Source: Cinclus cinclus
Lineage: Eukaryota; Chordata; Aves; Passeriformes; Cinclidae
Assembly (NCBI RefSeq): GCF_963662255.1
Contig: NW_026912176.1
Location: 285,001 to 349,000 of the forward strand
Length of the DNA: 64,000 nt
Direction: 5' to 3'
Shown here: positions 57,175-64,000 of the stretch, piece by piece
How positions within the stretch are numbered: position 1 is the stretch's first letter
Layout: each line of letters begins with the position of its first letter
Program-made: the position numbers and the translations under genes
The notes under the pieces: generated by a model
Database searches by the model: none
Seen by the model: the letters and a program-made list of their open reading frames with translations, nothing else
What the model was told of the DNA's origin: nothing

Positions 57175-59895
57175 GAAATCCTCGTCCTTATGGAATTTTT
57201 GTAGGCAAAAGCCCAGCACGGGCCGCAGGCTAGTTAGGCAAGTTGGCTTTGAAAGGAGGCACTTCCACCCAAGAAGCCAAACTCAAGAGCCCACTTGGCA
57301 GATGTCATTTTGTAGGGCACGTTTGGGCCTCCGATGGCAGCCAGGTTTGGAGGAGGGGGCAGCATTGGTCTGGGAGAAATCCTCGTCCTTATGGAATTTT
57401 TGGAGGCAAAAGCCCTGCATGGGCCGCCGGCAAGTTGACTCAGAAAGGAGGCACTTTTCCCCAAGAAGCCAAACTCAAGAGCCCACTTGGCAGATGTCAT
57501 TTTGTAGGGCGCGTTTGGGCCTCCGATGGCAGCCAGGTTTGGAGGAGGGGGCAGCTTTGGTCTGGGAGGAATCCTCGTCCTTATGGAATTTTTGTAGCAA
57601 AAGTCCGGGACGGGAAGCAGGCAAGTTGGTTTTTAAAGGAGTCACTTTTCCCCAAGAAGCCAAACTCAAGAGCCCACAATGCAGATGTCATTTTGTAGGG
57701 CGCGTTTGGGCCTCCGATGGCAGCCAGGTTTGGAGGAGGGGGCAGCTTTGGTCTGGGAGAAATCCTTGTCCTTATGGAATTTTTGTAGGCAAAAGCCCAG
57801 GACGGGCCGCAGGCAAGTTAGGCAAGTTGGCTTTGAAAGGAGGCACTTTTCCCCAAGAAGCCAAACTCAAGAACCCACAATGCAGATGTCATTTTGTAGG
57901 GCGCGTTTGGGCCTCCGATGGCAGCCAGGTTTGGAGGAGGGGGCAGCTTTGTTCTGGGAGAAATCCTCGTCCTTATGGAATTTTTGTATTCAAAAGCCCA
58001 GGACGGGCCGCAGGCAAGTTAGGCAAGTTGGCTTTGAAAGGAGGCACTTTTCCCCAGGAAGCCAAACTCAAGAGCCCACTTGGCAGATGTCATTTTGTAG
58101 GGCGCGTTTGGGCCTCCGATGGCAGCCAGGTTTGGAGGAGGGGGCAGCTTTGGTCTGGGAGAAATCCTCGTCCTTATGGAATTTTTGTAGGCACAAGCCC
58201 AGGACGGGCCGCAGGCAAGTTGGCTTTGAAAGGAGGTACTTCCACCCAAGAAGCCAAACTCAAGAGCCCACTTGGCAGATGTCATTTTGTAGGGCATGTT
58301 TGGGCCTCCTATGGCAGCCAGGTTTGGAGGAGGGGGCAGCTTTGGTCTGGGAGAAATCCTCGTCCTTCTGGAATTTTTGTAGGCAAAAGCCCAGGACGGG
58401 CCGCAGGCAAGTTGGCTTTGAAAGGAGGCACTTTTCCGCAAGAAGCCAAACTCAAGAGCCCACTTGGCAGATGTCATTTTGTAGGGCACGTTTGGGCCTC
58501 CAATGGCAGCCAGGTTTGGAGGAGGGGGCAGCTTTGGTCTGGGAGGAATCCTCGTCCTTATGGAATTTTTGTAGCAAAAGCCCGGGACGGGACACAGGCA
58601 AGTTGGTTTTGAAAGGAGTCACATTTCCCCAAGAAGCCAAACTCAAGAGCCCAGTTGACAGGTGTCATTTTGTAGGGCACGTTTGGGCCTCCGATGGCAG
58701 CCAGGTTTGGAGGAGGGGGCAGCTTTGGCCTGGGAGAAATCCTCGTCCTTCTGGAATTTTTGGAGGCAAAAGCCCAGGACGGGCCGCAGGCAAGTTAGGC
58801 AAGTTGGCTCCGAAAGGAGGCACTTTTCCCCAAGAAGCCAAACTCAAGAACCCTCAATGCAGATGTCATTTTGTGGGGCGCGTTTGGGCCTCCGATGGCA
58901 GCCAGGTTTGGAGGAGGGGGCAGCTTTGGTCTGGGAGAAATCCTCGTCCTTATGGAATTTTTGTAGGCAAAAGCCCAGGACGGGCCGCAGGCAAGTTGGC
59001 TTTGAAAGGAGGCACTTCCACCCAAGAAGCCAAACTCAAGAGCCCACTTGGCAGGTGTCATTTTGTAGGGCACGTTTGGGCCTCCGATGGCAGCCAGGTT
59101 TGGAGGAGGGGGCAGCTTTGGTCTGGGAGAAATCCTCGTCCTTATGGAATTTTTGTAGGCAAAAGCCCTGCATGGGCCACAGGCAAGTTGACTCCGAAAG
59201 GAGGCACTTTTCCCCAGGAAGCCAAACTCAAGAACCCTCAATGCAGGTGTCATTTTGTGGAGCGCGTTTGGGCCTCCGATGGCAGCCAGGTTTGGAGGAG
59301 GGGGCAGCTTTGGTCTGGGAGAAATCCTCGTCCTTATGGAATTTTTGTAGGCACAAGCCCAGGACGGGCCGCAGGCAAGTTGGCTTTGAAAGGAGGTACT
59401 TCCACCCAAGAAGCCAAACTCAAGAGCCCACTTGGCAGATGTCATTTTGTAGGGCACGTTTGGGCCTCCGATGGCAGCCAGGTTTGGAGGAGGGGGCAGC
59501 TTTGGTCTGGGAGAAATCCTCGTCCTTCTGGAATTTTTGTAGGCAAAAGCCCTGCATGGGCCGCAGGCAAGTTGACTTTGAAAGGAGGCACTTTTCCCCA
59601 GAAAGCCAAACTCAAGAGCCCACTTGGCAGATGTCATTTTGTAGGGCGCGTTTGGGCCTCCGATGGCAGCCAGGTTTGGAGGAGGGGGCAGCTTTGGTCT
59701 GCGAGGAATCCTCGTCCTTATGGAATTTTTGTAGCAAAAGCCCGGCACGGGACGCAGGCAAGTTGGTTTTGAAAGGAGTCACATTTCCCCAAGAAGCCAA
59801 ACTCAAGAGCCCACTTGACAGGTGTCATTTTGTAGGGTACGTTTGGGCCTCCGATGGCAGCCAGGTTTGGAGGAGGGGGCAGCTTTGGCCTGGGA
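57175..59895 (+). repeat. Second large tandem duplication, copy 1 (2,721 bp, about 14 monomers)
   Basis: Matches the next block at offset 2,721, then 2,922 after about 58 kb. Rare shared variants are gggcagcattggtc, ttgactcagaaagg, gggacgggaagcagg, tttttaaaggagtc, gtattcaaaag, gtaggcacaagcc, ctcctatgg and gtgtcattttgtggagcgcg (split as gtgtcatttt + gtggagcgcg). The section near 58.4-59.6 kb also matches about 42.3-43.5 kb at offset 16,096. Confidence 0.88.
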
Positions 59896-62817
59896 GAAAT
59901 CCTCGTCCTTATGGAGTTTTTGTAGGCAAAAGCCCAGCACGGGCCGCAGGCTAGTTAGGCAAGTTGGCTTTGAAAGGAGGCACTTCCACCCAAGAAGCCA
60001 AACTCAAGAGCCCACTTGGCAGATGTCATTTTGTAGGGCACGTTTGGGCCTCCGATGGCAGCCAGGTTTGGAGGAGGGGGCAGCATTGGTCTGGGAGAAA
60101 TCCTCGTCCTTATGGAATTTTTGGAGGCAAAAGCCCTGCATGGGCCGCCGGCAAGTTGACTCAGAAAGGAGGCACTTTTCCCCAAGAAGCCAAACTCAAG
60201 AGCCCACTTGGCAGATGTCATTTTGTAGGGCGCGTTTGGGCCTCCGATGGCAGCCAGGTTTGGAGGAGGGGGCAGCTTTGGTCTGGGAGGAATCCTCGTC
60301 CTTATGGAATTTTTGTAGCAAAAGTCCGGGACGGGAAGCAGGCAAGTTGGTTTTTAAAGGAGTCACTTTTCCCCAAGAAGCCAAACTCAAGAGCCCACTT
60401 GGCAGATGTCATTTTGTAGGGCGCGTTTGGGCCTCCGATGGCAGCCAGGTTTGGAGGAGGGGGCAGCTTTGGTCTGGGAGAAATCCTTGTCCTTATGGAA
60501 TTCTTGTAGGCAAAAGCCCAGGACGGGCCGCAGGCAAGTTAGGCAAGTTGGCTTTGAAAGGAGGCACTTTTCCCCAAGAAGCCAAACTCAAGAACCCACA
60601 AAGCAGATGTCATTTTGTAGGGCGCGTTTGGGCCTCCGATGGCAGCCAGGTTTGGAGGAGGGGGCAGCTTTGTTCTGGGAGAAATCCTCGTCCTTATGGA
60701 ATTTTTGTATTCAAAAGCCCAGGACGGGCCGCAGGCAAGTTAGGCAAGTTGGCTCCGAAAGGAGGCACTTTTCCCCAAGAAGCCAAACTCAAGAGCCCAC
60801 TTGGCAGATGTCATTTTGTAGGGCGCGTTTGGGCCTCTGATGGCAGCCAGGTTTGGAGGAGGGGGCAGCTTTGGTCTGGGAGAAATCCTCGTCCTTTTGG
60901 AATTTTTGTAGTCTAAATCCCAGCACGGGCCGCGGGCTAGTTAGGCAAGTTGGCTTTGAAAGGAGGCACTTTTCCCCAGGAAGCCAAACTCAAGAGCCCA
61001 CTTGGCAGATGTCATTTTGTAGGGCGCGTTTGGGCCTCCGATGGCAGCCAGGTTTGGAGGAGGGGGCAGCTTTGGTCTGGGAGAAATCCTCGTCCTTATG
61101 GAATTTTTGTAGGCACAAGCCCAGGACGGGCCGCAGGCAAGTTGGCTTTGAAAGGAGGTACTTCCACCCAAGAAGCCAAACTCAAGAGCCCACTTGGCAG
61201 ATGTCATTTTGTAGGGCATGTTTGGGCCTCCTATGGCAGCCAGGTTTGGAGGAGGGGGCAGCTTTGGTCTGGGAGAAATCCTCGTCCTTCTGGAATTTTT
61301 GTAGGCAAAAGCCCAGGACGGGCCGCAGGCAAGTTGGCTTTGAAAGGAGGCACTTTTCCGCAAGAAGCCAAACTCAAGAGCCCACTTGGCAGATGTCATT
61401 TTGTAGGGCACGTTTGGGCCTCCAATGGCAGCCAGGTTTGGAGGAGGGGGCAGCTTTGGTCTGGGAGGAATCCTCGTCCTTATGGAATTTTTGTAGCAAA
61501 AGCCCGGGACGGGACACAGGCAAGTTGGTTTTGAAAGGAGTCACATTTCCCCAAGAAGCCAAACTCAAGAGCCCAGTTGACAGGTGTCATTTTGTAGGGC
61601 ACGTTTGGGCCTCCGATGGCAGCCAGGTTTGGAGGAGGGGGCAGCTTTGGCCTGGGAGAAATCCTCGTCCTTCTGGAATTTTTGGAGGCAAAAGCCCAGG
61701 ACGGGCCGCAGGCAAGTTAGGCAAGTTGGCTCCGAAAGGAGGCACTTTTCCCCAAGAAGCCAAACTCAAGAACCCTCAATGCAGATGTCATTTTGTGGGG
61801 CGCGTTTGGGCCTCCGATGGCAGCCAGGTTTGGAGGAGGGGGCAGCTTTGGTCTGGGAGAAATCCTCGTCCTTATGGAATTTTTGTAGGCAAAAGCCCAG
61901 GACGGGCCGCAGGCAAGTTGGCTTTGAAAGGAGGCACTTCCACCCAAGAAGCCAAACTCAAGAGCCCACTTGGCAGGTGTCATTTTGTAGGGCACGTTTG
62001 GGCCTCCGATGGCAGCCAGGTTTGGAGGAGGGGGCAGCTTTGGTCTGGGAGAAATCCTCGTCCTTATGGAATTTTTGTAGGCAAAAGCCCTGCATGGGCC
62101 ACAGGCAAGTTGACTCCGAAAGGAGGCACTTTTCCCCAGGAAGCCAAACTCAAGAACCCTCAATGCAGGTGTCATTTTGTGGAGCGCGTTTGGGCCTCCG
62201 ATGGCAGCCAGGTTTGGAGGAGGGGGCAGCTTTGGTCTGGGAGAAATCCTCGTCCTTATGGAATTTTTGTAGGCACAAGCCCAGGACGGGCCGCAGGCAA
62301 GTTGGCTTTGAAAGGAGGTACTTCCACCCAAGAAGCCAAACTCAAGAGCCCACTTGGCAGATGTCATTTTGTAGGGCACGTTTGGGCCTCCGATGGCAGC
62401 CAGGTTTGGAGGAGGGGGCAGCTTTGGTCTGGGAGAAATCCTCGTCCTTCTGGAATTTTTGTAGGCAAAAGCCCTGCATGGGCCGCAGGCAAGTTGACTT
62501 TGAAAGGAGGCACTTTTCCCCAGAAAGCCAAACTCAAGAGCCCACTTGGCAGATGTCATTTTGTAGGGCGCGTTTGGGCCTCCGATGGCAGCCAGGTTTG
62601 GAGGAGGGGGCAGCTTTGGTCTGCGAGGAATCCTCGTCCTTATGGAATTTTTGTAGCAAAAGCCCGGCACGGGACGCAGGCAAGTTGGTTTTGAAAGGAG
62701 TCACATTTCCCCAAGAAGCCAAACTCAAGAGCCCACTTGACAGGTGTCATTTTGTAGGGTACGTTTGGGCCTCCGATGGCAGCCAGGTTTGGAGGAGGGG
62801 GCAGCTTTGGTCTGGGA
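59896..62817 (+). repeat. Second large tandem duplication, copy 2 (2,922 bp, about 15 monomers)
   Basis: Head-to-tail with copy 1 and longer by 201 bp, one long-class monomer. The extra monomer lies at about 60,749-60,949 and has its own variants: ctctgatgg, tccttttgg, gtagtctaaatcc and gccgcgggctag. A few point differences from copy 1 are visible, for example cccacttggcag here where copy 1 has cccacaatgcag near 57,673, cacaaagcag near 60,600, and ggaattcttg near 60,500. Confidence 0.88.
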
Positions 62818-64000
62818 GAAATCCTCGTCCTTCTGGAATTTTTGTAGGCAAAAGCCCAGGACGTGCCGCAGGCAAGTTAGGCAAGTTGGCTCCGAAAGGA
62901 GGCACTTTTCCCCAAGAAGCCAAACTCCAGAACCCTCAATGCAGATGTCATTTTGTGGGGCGCGTTTGGGCCTCCGATGGCAGCCAGGTTTGGAGGAGGG
63001 GGCAGCTTTGGTCTGGGAGAAATCCTCGTCCTTATGGAATTTTTGTAGTCTAAAGCCCAGCACGGGCCGCAGGCTAGTTAGGCAAGTTGGCTTTGAAAGG
63101 AGGCACTTTTCCGCAAGAAGCCAAACTCAAGAGCCCACTTGGCAGATGTAATTTTGTAGGGCGCGTTTGGGCCTCCGATGGCAGCCAGGTTTGGAGGAGG
63201 GGGCAGCTTTGGTCTGGGAGAAATCCTCGTCCTTATGGAATTTTTGTAGGCAAAAGCCCAGGACGGGCCGCAGGCAAGTTGGCTTTGAAAGGAGGCACTT
63301 CCACCCAAGAAGCCAAACTCAAGAGCCCACTTGGCAGGTGTCATTTTGTAGGGCACGTTTGGGCCTCCGATGGCAGCCAGGTTTGGAGGAGGGGGCAGCT
63401 TTGTTCTGGGAGAAATCCTCGTCCTTCTGGAATTTTTGGAGGCAAAAGCCCTGTATGGGCCACAGGCAAGTTGACTCCGAAAGGAGGCATTTTCCCCAGG
63501 AAGCCAAACTCAAGAACCCTCAATGCAGGTGTCATTTTGTGGGGCGCGTTTGGGCCTCCGATGGCAGCCAGGTTTGGAGGAGGGGGCAGCTTTGGTCTGG
63601 GAGAAATCCTCGTCCTTATGGAATTTTTGGAGGCAAAAGCCCAGGACGGGCCGCAGGCAAGTTGGCTTTGAAAGGAGGTACTTCCACCCAAGAAGCCAAA
63701 CTCAAGAGCCCACTTGGCAGATGTCATTTTGTAGGGCACGTTTGGGCCTCCGATGGCAGCCAGGTTTGGAGGAGGGGGCAGCTTTGGTCTGGGAGAAATC
63801 CTCGTCCTTATGGAATTTTTGTAGTCTAAAGCCCTGCATGGGCCGCAGGCAAGTTGACTCCGAAAGGAGGCACTTTTCCCCAGAAAGCCAAACTCAAGAG
63901 CCCACTTGGCAGATGTCATTTTGTAGGGCGCGTTTGGGCCTCCGATGGCAGCCAGGTTTGGAGGAGGGGGCAGCTTTGGTCTGGGAGAAATCCTCGTCCT
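62818..64000 (+). repeat. Truncated further copy of the 2.9 kb half-unit, cut by the window end
   Basis: From about 62,744 the sequence follows 49,728 onward at offset 13,016, with the same aggacgtgccgc, ctccagaaccc, gtagtctaaag and gccctgtatgggccacagg monomers. A one-base deletion (ggaggcattttcccc) near 63,489 shifts the offset to 13,015. gtaattttgt near 63,150 is private. The window ends inside a monomer at gaaatcctcgtcct. Confidence 0.82.

Larger units (their letters stand above)
1..64000 (+). repeat. Satellite DNA array, about 191-201 bp monomer, head-to-tail, fills the whole window
   Basis: The same block recurs about every 195 bp from the first to the last base, always in one orientation. 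Anchors found in nearly every monomer are aagaagccaaactcaaga, tgtcattttgt, gatggcagccaggtttgg, aggagggggcagcttt and gaaatcctcgtcctt. No unique DNA interrupts it, so every long stretch without a gene in this window is this satellite. Monomer lengths I measured are 191, 192, 200 and 201 bp, plus 1-base variants. Monomers differ at a limited set of boxes: the junction (ttggctccg, ttggctttg, ttgactccg, ttggttttg), the 'gagcccacttggcag' versus 'gaaccctcaatgcag' box, gcgcg versus gcacg, and the stretch after ggaattttt. Host species and chromosomal location cannot be read from the sequence; a centromeric or pericentromeric satellite of a vertebrate is the likeliest reading. Both array edges appear to lie outside the window. 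Confidence 0.98.

Noticed and set aside
60490..60510. EcoRI-type site as a marker of a distinct satellite family
   Set aside because: ggaattcttg is a single t-to-c change of the usual ggaatttttg in one monomer, not a family feature.
1..64000. CRISPR array
   Set aside because: The periodic unit is about 195 bp of continuous repeat with no short identical repeats separated by unique spacers.
1..64000. CENP-B box (pattern nTTCGnnnnAnnCGGGn)
   Set aside because: The consensus monomer has no match on either strand. ccttcgggaattt near 46,331 and cgggacggg tails contain pieces only, with wrong spacing.
1..64000. RNA polymerase III genes or tRNA-derived repeats
   Set aside because: No A box/B box pair (GGTTCGANTCC type) and no tRNA-like folding pattern was seen in the monomer.

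Overview
The whole 64 kb window is one uninterrupted head-to-tail satellite DNA array. I find no gene, RNA gene, transposon, CRISPR array or unique-sequence island. Every stretch I read on either strand is a variant of one monomer of about 191-201 bp, always in the same orientation. Position 1 is at a monomer junction as I phase it, and position 64,000 falls inside a monomer. The array therefore probably continues on both sides. From the mean monomer length of about 195 bp I estimate roughly 328 monomers; I did not count them one by one.

The monomer is GC-rich: a hand count of the monomer at 192-383 gives 106 of 192 bases, about 55%. It is CpG-depleted: 4 CpG in that monomer against about 14 expected from its base counts. 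Much of the variation between monomers is CpG to TpG or CpA. This fits a genome with cytosine methylation, most simply a vertebrate. The species cannot be read from the sequence. Satellites of similar monomer size are known in birds (zebra finch Tgut191A, and about 190 bp repeats in parrots), but I cannot compare sequences, so this is only a length coincidence. A centromeric or pericentromeric location is plausible and unproven.

Layout: 1-8.8 kb is a mosaic of short local duplications (period 977 bp, and a 0.97 kb block repeated 5,867 bp away). From 8.8 to 28.6 kb there is a ladder of higher-order repeat (HOR) units delimited by a diagnostic two-monomer signature, with spacings of 2,338, 2,139, 2,530, 1,947, 2,531, 2,330, 2,530 and 3,500 bp. 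These differ by close to whole numbers of monomers. From 26.76 to 30.3 kb lies a shortened copy of 18.4-22.3 kb. From 31.7 to 37.0 kb a 7-mer/9-mer HOR (1,380 and 1,773 bp) is present. From 37.0 to 42.9 kb the order is more mixed and includes a small patch rich in private variants at 38.8-39.4 kb. From 42.9 to 54.35 kb there is a two-copy tandem duplication of 5,812 and 5,621 bp, each built from about 2.9 kb half-units. From 57.2 to 62.8 kb there is a second tandem duplication of 2,721 and 2,922 bp. The right half carries the longest near-identical copies, which suggests the most recent amplification.

Long open frames (up to 946 codons) run through the array on both strands. They follow from the monomer lengths 192 (64 codons) and 201 (67 codons) and from stop-free phases. 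I do not regard them as genes. The features of possible function are a strongly conserved core in each monomer, with a nested dyad next to a G-rich tract, and the HOR architecture itself.
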